Shown here one piece after another: positions 43,698 through 55,900 of a DNA stretch of 64,000 nt; the first letter of the stretch is position 1, and each line of letters opens with the position of its first letter. The notes beneath the pieces are model-generated. The model saw only the letters and a program-made list of their open reading frames with translations. It was not told the DNA's origin and searched no databases. The DNA is from Perkinsus olseni (Eukaryota > Perkinsozoa > Perkinsida > Perkinsidae): positions 85,944-149,943 of the forward strand of contig JABANP010000092.1 of assembly GCA_013115135.1 (NCBI GenBank), in the 5' to 3' direction. A program made the translations under genes and the position numbers.

Positions 43698-46020
43698 TAC
43701 GGCGTGGATACATGGGTCCAGGTTCAAAGAAAGGTCGAATCAGTCTTAAGAGAAATGAGGCGATAATGTGGTATAGAGCGTGGCCAACAGCGTAATGTAG
43801 CACGTACACTCAATTGGTTTAAACCATGCACGCGAGCGCAAGGCGCCGAATGAAACAAGAACGGGTGGCTAGGAATATTACGATTCTTCATGCTGGCTGC
43901 TGGAAAGGCTTCAATAGGGGCCATGGTGGTGAAGTTATCCTGGACTCCACTGAATGAAGAGTGTCGAGGGTTCGTAGTTACAAGGCTATCGCTGCTCTCG
44001 TCGCTAGGCCACGTCACTAGCGTGAGGACGAAGCTGACGTTTCATCTAGCTCTTCGGAGACCGTGGCACCAACGAGTTCAACAGGAAAGCCTTTCCCACT
44101 TAGGCCGGGGACAACGGAGTTAGTGCGGTATGACTCAGTACTGTCAAGGTGGGAGAGGCTCTACCGTAGACCACAGCCACTACATTCCGGCGTTTTCATT
44201 TCTGGGTCATGTGTGCTAGCGTCATCCACCCGACGTCACATCAGTAACTGATGATCAGTTGTCTCCATCGCTGTATCGCTCTGTAATCGGCCCGGGCATG
44301 CGACAAAGGAGTCCATTGTGAACCTCGATCTGGATGGAGCTGTGCCTCATCTTCTCTTGTCAGCACGCAAGTCCTAAAGCCTAGCAACGAATAAGACGGG
44401 TTATCCTCTCTCCATACTAAGGCGTGAATCCATTGTGGCTCCGTTGCATGTCCTCTTCTCTCGCGCCAAGCTAACTGCTACCACAGCAGGTCTTCCCGTG
44501 CACCGGCCCTCCGTTGCTGCATCCTCAATTGCAGGAGCCCAGGAAAGACTGAAGGTTAACTTGTTAAACTAGGTTAAATACCGATACGGATGGTCGCGTC
44601 GCTCCGCCATCGTAGTAGTTGGTGGCGTAGGCATGGAAGTTCCACCTGGATGGAACCGTGAGGCGAGCGAGCTCCGACCATGTCCCACCTGCCGTGAACC
44701 GGTTAAGGCTAGACGGCGATGATTGATTTTCTCCCCATCCCGCCACTCCCGGGAGCGAGTACCGAAGAGGGTGTAGACACGCACTGTCGGCAGACTCAGG
44801 CTCTGGGTCGCCGAATGAGTCTTGCCCTCGTCGGTGCTTCACGAGCCGGTTCGTACCGAACCGACCTACCAGACCCACGCGACCAGGAGTGGGATATTTA
44901 ACATCAAGCTGAAACTCTCAGTAATGGTTTTGCCATTTTCATGAACATTAGTTCCCTTTTGCGATCATTGAAACCCGTGTACTGAGGCTCGTAGTTTAGT
45001 CGGAGCGTAGTACATCACAGCTGATTCATACTGACCGTGTCCTAGCTAGATCGGATGCTCATGGCATAGGTGTGTTGACGTATTTCTCCACCCGACAAGC
45101 TGATTGCGCTCCGACCTCTCAAGAGCCGAGCAGAGAGAGGGCCCACAGCGGAACCTCCGATGTGAACCATGTAAATTCAAACGGCAAGAGCTCGATGGTA
45201 CTGCATGAGACAGTGGACTCTAGCAGTCCTCTCCTCCTCCGACTGGCACGACCCATCACAACTCGACCCTCATGGGAAAGGTTCTGTGCATATCCGCATA
45301 TGTTAATTGGGCCGTAGTGGCAGCAGCTACTCAGCGAGGCAAGTGGACTACATGCGGGGGTGCATCAGCATCCAAGGTCGATACCTGAAAGTCTCAGGAC
45401 AGTCCGCGCAGGGAAAGCCTTCCCGATCCCGGGCCTAGAACATATCGATCATCGCCTATCGACTATTTTCTGACTCGAGTTTTCCGTTGATGACTCGCGG
45501 CGCAACTCACCAGAAGATTCTTCGTCGCCGTATCCACCAGTACCATCCTCAGTCGATCGACTCTACTGAACTCCGCGCACTCGAACTCGCAACTCTCCAG
45601 TCTGGCATTGCTGCTCGAGGACGGTCCGAATATCCACCTGCCAAAGCCACAAGTGACCACACCTCCGGGGTCCCGACCGAGGGCTCGGCTGTAGCTGGCG
45701 AAACTCACTCCTCGCCACTCAAGGTCCACTTCCTCTCCTGAGAGGGCTCGTTGTACTGCCGCACCACCCCTGCGTTACCTGACACCAATTTCATGATGAC
45801 TCGGGTGAAATCGGGATGAAGTGAGGGATGAGCCGACCAGTGATTCAGAACGATTAAATCGATTAACTCACAAACATCATCTTCTACGGCAAAATACCCC
45901 CGAGACTATTGCACGCGGCGAAGAAACTTCGCAAAAGGGCCGTTGCAATTGCACGCGGCCATCGTTCGAAGTAGTTTCTCGTAAACTCTGTCTGTCGAAC
46001 ATAAACATCAGTGATGTTCA
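43698..46020. other. Intergenic stretch right of the duplication
   Basis: No supportable gene. Sequence around 44205-44360 echoes 41690-41850. Minus frames around 44564-44878 have no recognised motif. Confidence 0.35.
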
Positions 46021-46097
46021 AGATCATCACGAGCCTCGTCTTAGATCCTCACGAGCCTCGTCTTAGATCCTCACGAGCCTCGTCTCAGATCCTCACA
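46021..46097. repeat. 22-bp tandem repeat, about 3.5 copies
   Basis: Unit TCACGAGCCTCGTCTTAGATCC, repeated head to tail with one change in the last copy. Confidence 0.85.
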
Positions 46098-46199
46098 CAA
46101 AAAATCTCAAACACGAACGATCCCATATCATTCTTGCGATCTTACTGCTCGCTAGTGTCAACCGATCAGAAGATCCCCCCGATTGCACTACACAGCATG

Positions 46200-46320
46200 T
46201 AGAAAGCGGCAGCCTGTCGGTCGGTCCTCCGCCGGGCTGCCTTCATAGCCTCGTTGTCCCCTCCCCGCTCACGAGGCGGGTGCAGGCCGGGCCCGGTCGC
46301 CCTGATAAACCCTTCTAGTC
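46200..46320. other. GC-rich segment with two strong hairpins
   Basis: Arms GGCAGCC/GGCTGCC around 46208-46240 and CCTCGT/ACGAGG around 46250-46283. It does not match an snRNA or tRNA that I recognise. Confidence 0.4.
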
Positions 46321-46334
46321 CAATGGCAGCGGGG

Positions 46335-46650
46335 TGACTACCTCTTGGACGGCCGCCCTCCAGCCGGTATCATCCTCTGTGTTTCCCTCCACGGACATAC
46401 TATGGACCTCACCTGTCGAGAGCACGCTTGATCCAAAGATACTCTTCGTATTCCCTCACATGCGGGGTAGCGGCTTCAGTAGCAGTGACGACAATACTGC
46501 TCCTAGACACGTCAAGAATGAGAGTCTCCTTCGCTCCGCTAGATCTGAGAAATACCATGCCAACCAGAAGATACCCCAACCTCCGACTTCGAGCTGCCAC
46601 GATGACGTTGTGAAGATACCACCAAAGATACCACTTGGCCGGAGGAGGAG
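46335..46650 (-). CDS. Possible minus-strand exons with a module-III intron
   Basis: SRRLGYLLVGM and SSIVVTATEAATPHVREY can be joined by removing a 50-odd-nt GTATTT...CTAG segment (about 46508-46560) that contains GCGGAGCGAAG. A GTGAGG donor follows ALDR at about 46406. The rest of the gene is not found, so this is tentative. The antiparallel 145-codon plus frame (46334-46771) looks Ser/Pro-rich and random. Confidence 0.3.
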
Positions 46651-46987
46651 CTCACCAAGTAGCGATCCACCATCGCCAAACCTGACACCGGATGTCACTA
46701 CGCATGATAGGGCAAATCCTGCGGATCAATTGAAGTACCACTCCTCCCCCAAATCGAGGGGATTCGAATGAGCTATGAACGATCTCTTTATGGTAGCGAC
46801 TAGGGCCTCTCTAATGACACCGGCCCGATAGAATCATGCTGGTGCTTCCAACTCCGTCGTGGCCCACTTTTGAAATTTCCGGTTTTTCTAACTCTTCGGT
46901 ATTGCATTTCTGAACGTTTCAGTGCCCAGTAAAAAATTTCCGGAAGAGCGCAGTCATGCGTATCTTTGACGCTTGTATGAGACAAGG

Positions 46988-49900
46988 TCAACCTTCACCT
47001 TCTTGAGACGCTCTCGACGGTCGTGCACGGTGCTCTGGCAGAATCGGTAGGCAATCTGTGATGTCGATATCCTCGAAGTCATCAAAGTCATTCACACAGT
47101 CAGCAATCAATCTGAAAATCCGTCAATAACACTTTCTGACACCTCTAGCTACCAACCTGATCTTCCTCTCCTCCTGCATCCCTCCCTTCTTATTCTCCCC
47201 ACCATCACCAGTCACGGGCTGCTCTATCACTTCGAACAGCTGCAGGACGTTGCGCCCGCCCACCAGCACCGTCCGACCAGACAGACCCGCTGCCAACACT
47301 CGGAAGGGGTTCACTAGACTCTGATAAAATTCGGCGCTGTCAAACTCCCTCTTCGGCGATGACTGGGGCTCACCTCCCTGACGTCTATGGCGTCCCCCTC
47401 CCCAGAATCTTGACCTGACGAGGACGGCTTCAAACGAGATTTCGGTCTTTTCCTCTTTTCCTTTCGGAGTTTCCTATTTTCGAAAATCCCCCCTCCCCTC
47501 TTTGCGAGGACGAAATTGGATAGATCCCCCCCTAGTCTCGAGAGAAGCTCGCGGCCAGGATTAATCGATTTTCCCTCACTCCAGCTTACCGGAGGTAGCT
47601 TCCATAACGAAGTCCTCCATGCCTACTGTGGCTGCCATCGCCACTCGTATAGCCGGGGTTTCGAGTTCCACGGAGTCATGGTGCCTCCGAGTTCTGTAGT
47701 GATTGCCGGACTGAGCGCTGCGTTGAGGAAGAACCTGTAGGGAAGTAGCAAATGGAGTCCACAAAAAATAGAATTTCCGCAAATTTCCGCGAATTTTCCG
47801 ACCGGAAAAATAATACAGGAGTATTGAAGATGATGTAGTCGAGAATTACAACCCATAAATTCCTATCCACCGTCATCACCAGAGCAAAGGGCGTATCCAA
47901 AAGATCCGACAACCACCCGTCTCCGAGAAGCCGCAACAGTCGAGAGCTCCAATCCAGAGGCGATAGATACTACCTCGTCCAGTCTTAGGATGTGTCGAAG
48001 TGCCCCACCCTGGCCGATACTCTGAAAATGGATACGCATCATCATCATGACGAGGGGCTGCTACTTACGTCCCTGACTTCAACAACAGTTACCAGAAGGA
48101 CTCTATTACCGTGGGGGAGGAAAGTCATCAACCTGAAAGATATGCGGCTGACAGGTTAACCTACCAAGTGCAAGCATGAGCGGAAGATTCTCTCACCTTA
48201 TACATGCAGGAGCTCTGCCAAGCATGTCAGATATCACACACTTAGCCTCGAGGATATTGCTAGTCTCGGGAGGGGTGTTAGTCCACCCTCCTGGCTGATC
48301 CCCATGCCAGCACCACACAACCTTAGAAGATGCGTTGAGGAAATGCAAGATAGCAAGATTTAGAATCCTTACCACATCCTTCCCGTTTGTAGTTGCAAAA
48401 ATGTCTAACTTGTTAGGGTGTTGACAGATCGCTTCAACAGGATCCTCTGCCGTCTCACCTATAGGTCCCCGGTTCGATCCGACCACCCGGCATTTCTCCA
48501 CCTACCTTCCCCTACGACCGTGCTCCGTATCGGGTCGACCACGTATGCGTGGGAGGCCACCAAGGGCACCTCCCGTCTCGAACCGGTACCGCAAAGAGGC
48601 AGCTGAGGAGCGAGAGGTCGGCTAACGAAAACGGTCTCGCCTTTGACAGAGATAACAATCACGCTAACTCGCGGTTTCGTCCTTGCAAAGGATTCAACCC
48701 TAACCATATTCAGCAAGCTTCAAGCTAAGATTCTCTACGCCCTCCAGGCCTACATCCGCCGCCACTAACCTTCTCCTCTCCGCATCGAAGAACAGGGCCG
48801 TCTCAACAACTCCATTGGAGCGGACCTGACCCTCAGTCAGAGCCCAACTAGCCGGCCACGACTCCTACCACGCTCGAGCCGGCCACGCCCCACTTCTTGT
48901 CGCTCATGTGCTTCCCTTCAACGAAGTTGTTGATGGTGAGAAAGACTCGAGGGACGGGGCAGAAGGGCGGCTGAACGGAAGGATATTCTCTGAGGGAGGA
49001 TTTGGGAGAGATCTTCGAATTGCCACACCTGCTGGCTCCCGTCCGCATAGAGGTCATCACAGAGGGAGGCGTCGAGCGCGCTGCCTGAGAGAGCTCAAAG
49101 TGCCCATCAACTACCCTCCACACCAAGCCCGTCTAGCTCAGTCGGTAGAGCGCAAAGGCTCTTAACCTTGTGGTCGTGGGTTCGAGCCCCACGGTGGGTG
49201 TTTATTACCAATATGCCGCCTCTCATGCTTCTCCACATTCATCCAATCCGGCGTATTCCCCGGAGATTGATTAATTACAGAATGGTAGATCGACTGCCTC
49301 TCCACCGACCCTCCATTCGCCGGACTTTTGAAGGACAAATCACACGGACTCGATATCGGGCCCTGACAAACAACCCAGTCAGAATCTACCACCAAACGTT
49401 GAGGAAATGCAAGATTGCAAGATTCACCTCGCACCTCAGCTGCTCGCGCGTCAAACTGGAGCTTCCTAGAAGGCAGCACTGGTGAGGGGGATACGAATCG
49501 GCCGTCCTTGACTGAGCTGCCATCACCGCCCTCATGCTTCCGCTTCTCCGACCGCAGCCGATTCTCCTCATCTTTCTTCCTCAACTCTTCCAATTTCCTC
49601 CGACTCTCCTCTTCCACTTTCTTTAACCTCTCTTCCTCACGCCTCTTGGCAGCTTCCTTCGCCTCCTCGTCTTCTTGCATTTTCAAAGCAGCTTGGATGC
49701 GCAGCTCCTCCAAACGCTGGTTCTCCTTGTTCCGCTCATCAATCACCTGACGGGAGCTTCCTATCGAACACACCATCGATACCCAAAGCCTCGCTCTACA
49801 AACTCAGTTGAAAAATATTCGTACACGAATAAACTCATAAAAAGTACGACGAAATACACTTTCAAGTTCAAACTGCAGAGCTCTGTCACTTAGGATACTC

Positions 49901-52900
49901 TCCCACGGCCAAATTTTACCACCGATGATACTTTCCAACGACCATATCCCATTCTAATAACGATTGCATTCTCGTACGACATTTATTACTCTCCCACAAT
50001 CGACTTCAACAAGTGACAGCACGAGCCGGCCAAATCCCAAAATGCGCTCTCTTGGCCCAAACACTGCACAGGGAAAGAGATTGATTCCTCCCGTAAGCTC
50101 ACCCTCCGTGCCGCGGCGAGCAGCCTTGAGGTAGCTCGCTTTATCCTGTAGACCAACCAAATTTTATCAGCGAAAATCGCCAGCGTGCGGAAGACGCCTG
50201 AGAGAAGGGAGAGTGGACACCGAATGATACGAAGAACCCTCACTTGGATGCCTTGAGAATCTTGGGTAGCCTCTGGCAGATGATGACTGCATGCACAGCG
50301 CTTTTAAACCTTTGTCTCGCAACTCTCGCGAGAACTTCCTTGATGATATCCTCATCAACCTACAGGATGCAGACTTCAACCTATTTTGTATCTCCCAGAG
50401 TCAGGATATCAGGATACCCACTTGAGCTTCACCACTTCCCTTCAGCTTCTCCAAGAATTCCAACTGCCTCGCCCTCAGGAAGACCCTCGTGAGCCCAACA
50501 GAGAACTCCGAGGAGGGCATCCCCAAACCCGTGGAGGAGGGCGAGGATGAACGCGCGACTGAAAAATACTCGTTCCAGTTCAATTTTTGTTTCTTCTTGA
50601 AAAAATCTTCAGAAAAACTGTTACACGTCCAAAAATACTCACGTATCGCCAATATTATAAACCCAGGAAAATAAATTTAGAATATATAAACAGAATCATA
50701 CTACTAATGATGAAAATAATATACGACCGAAAAATCGGCATTGAAGAACTACCGGACCTCAACCAAGCTCACAAGATTCGCCACGGGTGCGGAACATTCA
50801 TCTTCGTCTCAAGTTTTCTCATAATTTTTCAAAATTAAATTTTATTGCCAAAAATAAAACCGACGGAGCTCCGTGCAGTGAAGGGAAATTTCGACACTTA
50901 CTCGTCCATAGAATGGAATCTTCTGGGCATCATATGCTTGTAACGGGTGACAAGGTCCTTAATCGGCAGTCGATTCGGGTAACCATGATGCATCATGTTC
51001 ACCAACTCCACCGTACCGCATTGTATCACTTGAGATAGGACATAACGCTGAGTAGGGAAGAAGAAATATCCGAAAAGGAAAAAAAAGGTCGAGTCACTAT
51101 CTAATTTCCTGTGTGCAAAAATTACAAGAATAATAGTACATTCGTATTTCATCCAAATTTTCAGCGGAAAAAGACTTCACCTCTGTTCACTTTCTCGTGA
51201 AAATTCCCCTTATCAAAATCTGCGAAACATTCGCATTTGCCTTACATCGACGATGTTCTGGCTGGGGAAATTCTCGAGGGAGAGTCGTATCTCACTCTAT
51301 CAAAGTGGTCAGGAGATTGTTGGTTATTCGGATTGAAGCATCGTATGTAATGCAAGCCCGTCTTGTCCAGCATCTTCAACATCTTCTCCAACTCATCGGT
51401 GAAGTGCTTCCGCACCGACTTGAACTTTTCACATTGCATTGAGCAACCCTGAAGGAAAGAAAACTAAACATGTATTACCATCTATACCCTAGAATTCCTT
51501 GCAGAGTTATCAGTTATAATACAGTACAAAGATCGTAATTACAGCTACCACTATGATAGTCTACGTTTCTAATACGTAAATAGCGGCCAGATACCATACC
51601 AGTATCATGATCATAAACGTGACTCACGCCATGTATTAGTATCAACTTCCGCGTATGTATTTGCATGAAGCTTCTACGCAATGAAGCTCAAATTCTGAAA
51701 ATCTCAGTTTCCATAAGAATTTCCAATCCTTCTATGACGAAAGATATCATACCGAAAATGAACCGATAGTAATATGGGACGCCCTTCCCACTAGCGCTAA
51801 GCGAAGCCGAGTGACGCAGCCCAGTGCGGAGAGAAGTCCCACCTCCTTATCGCCCAGCTCCTTAGCCCATGCATTAGAGCTTCCCAGTATGAGGCTCTCC
51901 ATCTCCGGTACCATTCGACCGTTGTTTTTCTCCATCCAGCCACTCGCCGTGTAAGTCACTTCCCCTGCGGAAGAGAAGAAAAGGGAAAATGCAAAGAGAC
52001 CAAATCATGCAAGAGCCACAATAGCTCACCAGCGTAATGGTTGATGATGAAGCCACTTGTGATCTTCGTGCGTTCAATTTTCGCGCCCTTGCGGAAGCCT
52101 CGGTTCGGCGGTGCTTTCTGTGGCTTCGGCGGCTTCAATTTGCATCCCGCACTACCATCGAAGAAACCGCTGCTGAACCTATGGAGAAAAACCGGTCTTG
52201 AAAAGTGCCCCACCTCGGGTTCGATCCGAGGACCTCCATCTCACCTCTCCAACGTATTTATCATCGTCCTCCGGCATTCCCCTGGAAGCTCTCAGGCAGC
52301 AGTCGTCCAGGATACTCAAAGCGCCACTAAAATGGGAAGACTTCCATGAATGGCAGAATAAAAGTTTCCAGATCTCTCACGAACTGTAACAGACGTCAAC
52401 TCCTCGCAAGCTCACGATGGATAATCCCCCAAACCCTCACAGTACGGCATGTCGTGAATGACCGATGAGCCCGTCTAGGACAAAGACGATTGAATTTGAA
52501 AAGTAATCACCTCAACAATGAAAGGCAAAGCTCACGGTTCACATCGTACGACCCCTCCCTTCCTTACTGTATGACTTTGACCGTGGGTGTGGCATCTGGT
52601 AAGGGTACCGACTCCCACTGTATTCCCTCTGCCTCATAGGCTTGCTGCTCTCTGTCCAGAACCTGCGTGCACCCTCAATCTAGACAACTCGAATGTTGTC
52701 CCTACTCACCTTGGAGACGAAGAACTGCTGAAGCCTCTCGTTGGTGAGGTTGATGAGCAACTGTTCGTAGGAGTTCTTCTCGAGGCTCTCGAACCCGTAA
52801 ATATCGAGAACTGACAGAACAACGGAGACTATGACATGAAACAACTCCACTGGGACGGCTAAGGCAGAAAGATGAAACAATTTTACTGGGAATGCACAGA

Positions 52901-55900
52901 GTCAGTGCCACTGACCCAACTGACAACAAATGAGTAACTTCCGATCACGAGAGCATTTTTAGTAGATCATAGCTTCTCTCTTCCGAATCATCGTCTCGCC
53001 CCAAAACCCCCGGGCGAGTTAAGGGCTCGACCTCACCGAGGGTAGAAGAACACAAGATATGCCATGAAAGTTGCTAATTGCAAGAGAACCCTTCCCACTG
53101 GTAAGGAGGAAGTTCCTAGACGGGCAGAATGATCATGCTCATATTCTCGTGAGAGCCTCCGGACCAGCATGGACCCTCATCAATGATCAGTCATCATATC
53201 AAACCACACAGCAGGCGGGTCCACCTAAACCTTCTGCTACCCTTGTACAGAACGTACGCTAACGGTATTAGCTGTAATACTCTGGTTGGACCTATCTGAT
53301 AGAGCTCGACGCGCGCTTTCAGACGGTATATAGCTTAATGTCATTTAAATACACGGAACATGTATAACCGTCATCTTCGTTCAGTGGGACACCCGCTACC
53401 CGCTAAAACATGTCACACTCGATGTCGATGCCTGCAACGGCCTAGTCAATCGCACCACTGGTGGGCCAGTGTCCCAAGGCCACCACTAATAATCAGTGAA
53501 TGATAGGGTGACACTGTTAGATGCATCACCAGTCTCTCCACCAGTGGGCCACTTAGAACAGTAAGGCCGCCGGCTGGAACAACAGTAGTAGTAGTACTGG
53601 GTAGAGCTGTCATAGTGAGGCCGACTAGGCCGAGTAATGTTAATAAGTTTCCGCTGCCGGGTTCGCTCCAATGTCAATGCTGGTCATTCCTTCCCTTGGG
53701 GATGGTCAACCAGCAACCCAAGCTTTTCTAGCTCATAGGACCATTCACGAACCGAACTTCGGCTACCGAAGAATATGCATAGGATGGCATAAACTCTTTA
53801 CGACCTAATTTCTAGATCCTCGCCGCAACGTGCTCAGAATCCTCTCCCGGGAGTAGAGCAGCATTTAAGACCTTATACCGTTCTTTCTAGATAGTCACAG
53901 ACATCCGAAAGAGGGATCTGACCATGTCATTGACCAGTACCGTCGCTGTTCCTCGCTATCGCGTTGAACAGCTCAGCTTGAGCTAAAGTCAAGCTTGGAT
54001 ACGCCTAATCACCCACTACATGAGGTATCATACATGGCAGGTTCCACCTAGGGCGTATCAAACCCCAAGTATGACACCTAATAGGTGGTCTCCCTCGCAC
54101 GAGTCACCGAATCATCTCGATAGTTCTGACGACTAGGGCTGGATGAAGACTCCACTGCGCCGTGGCGAGACCAATAGTTTTTGTCAGAATGCCGAAGGGC
54201 ACTAAAGGCTCGGGGTGAAGCTCGCTGCCACAGTTAAAGGAGATGAGAAACCTTTCCTCTATCGGAGAGGCATCAGTCAAAACCAAAACTTCGCTCCGCT
54301 AAGATTTCTAAACCCCTCCAATGCTACTTCCAATGTGATTGTAGAGTCTCTCCATATCATTAGACCCGTCATTATATCCCATCAGAGCATTTACCTTCTT
54401 TACGATGCGCTCGAATAATCGGGCATAGATTACTCTGATGAGTGTGTTCAGGGACTGTGTCACCTGATCCACAACGCGAGGTCCCGGGTTCAATCCCCGG
54501 CATGTCCACAAATACCGAATATAACACCGTCACGTGCACAGGCCCTCACCGAGTGTGAATCTTACCTGCTCCGGAGTCCGGGCTACTTGATATGAACTTG
54601 CAGCATTATTTAGCTTCATTCGACGGTATCTTAGGTCGAAGCCAATGCCCCACAAAATGAGCGGAGCGAAGGTTCTCACAACAGTGTTTTATTGAGCAGC
54701 ATCGTGTCCAATCCCAGAAGGGACGCAGCGTCGTCAAGGAGGAGGAAGTCGTTGGCTACTAAGTTCGAGGCTGACATAAAATATATTCCGGTTATCGGGC
54801 AAGATACGGAACAAGCCAGAACGGACCCCTACTCGTGTCCATTCCTCCTTGAGATGGCGGTTCCGGCTCCGCCTGACTTGGTTCTCCTCCAGCTCCCTCC
54901 TCATGACCTTCAAAAGGAAACAACAAGAATGACCACTACAGCGGCGGATCCTTAGCCTAGTGATTAGCGAACGGCGGCGCGTATCTTACGTCGACTGACG
55001 AAATAAAAACTGGAACGTATGATACGTTACGTATCCTACGTCAGATCCCTATATCCATATATCAAGTCATATAGTACACCATGCTCAAGACTAGTTTAAG
55101 ACTTGCGTTCAAATATGTACTTAGACATCAAACCCTGCAGCATCCGAAGTAACAGCCAAGAGCCAATTGGTGCTTGGAGATTCTCTAATGGAGAATAGCC
55201 AACAGCAGAATCACCTCCTTCCTCCTCATCATCATCCTCTTCCTTATCTTCTTCAAATTCAACTCCACCCAGCAACAACAATGCCGACACAATCGAGAAG
55301 ATATCACTAAGTCACAGCGTCTCCTCCACACCACTGACGTATCTTACTTTTGATCTTCCTCCGTGACTCCTACCGATGTCAAAGATTCGCCTGAAGTAAA
55401 GGAGGGATCGCTAACTCATTAGAGAACAACCAGCGGTAACATCAATCAAACGGGCGGCAAGGAATTCTCTCCGTCACAATTATTCCATGTTTATCAGCGC
55501 TGAGATCTTTGAATATTCCAACCCTTAATTTTTTCGCAAAATTCGCCCATGAATTTTTCCAGCGTCTCACAGAGCTCGGCAAATTTTGCAGCATCATGAT
55601 CACGCTGTTCGTTGCTGACAACGGACTCCCCGCCTTGGTTAGTGAGAACATAGTCACGACCTGATCGTCATGCCGGAAACTCGGGTCAACCTGAGATACG
55701 CACCATCGTCTCCTCTGAGCCTCAACGTCTCCTGCTGCTCCTCACTGCAACCAGCCAACAGCTGGTAGAAGACATGATAATTCCTGACAAAGTCAGCGTC
55801 ACTGCGCCACGAAATTCCTCCCCACCTCTCCCCCGTAGCGTGACTGGTGACCCTCGCACTCTCAAGCAGGAAGGGCGTCAAAGATGCGCAGACTAGGCGC

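Noticed and set aside
46334..46771. 145-codon plus-strand frame
   Set aside because: Ser/Pro-rich without motifs; the minus strand offers a better, though weak, exon model with splice signals.
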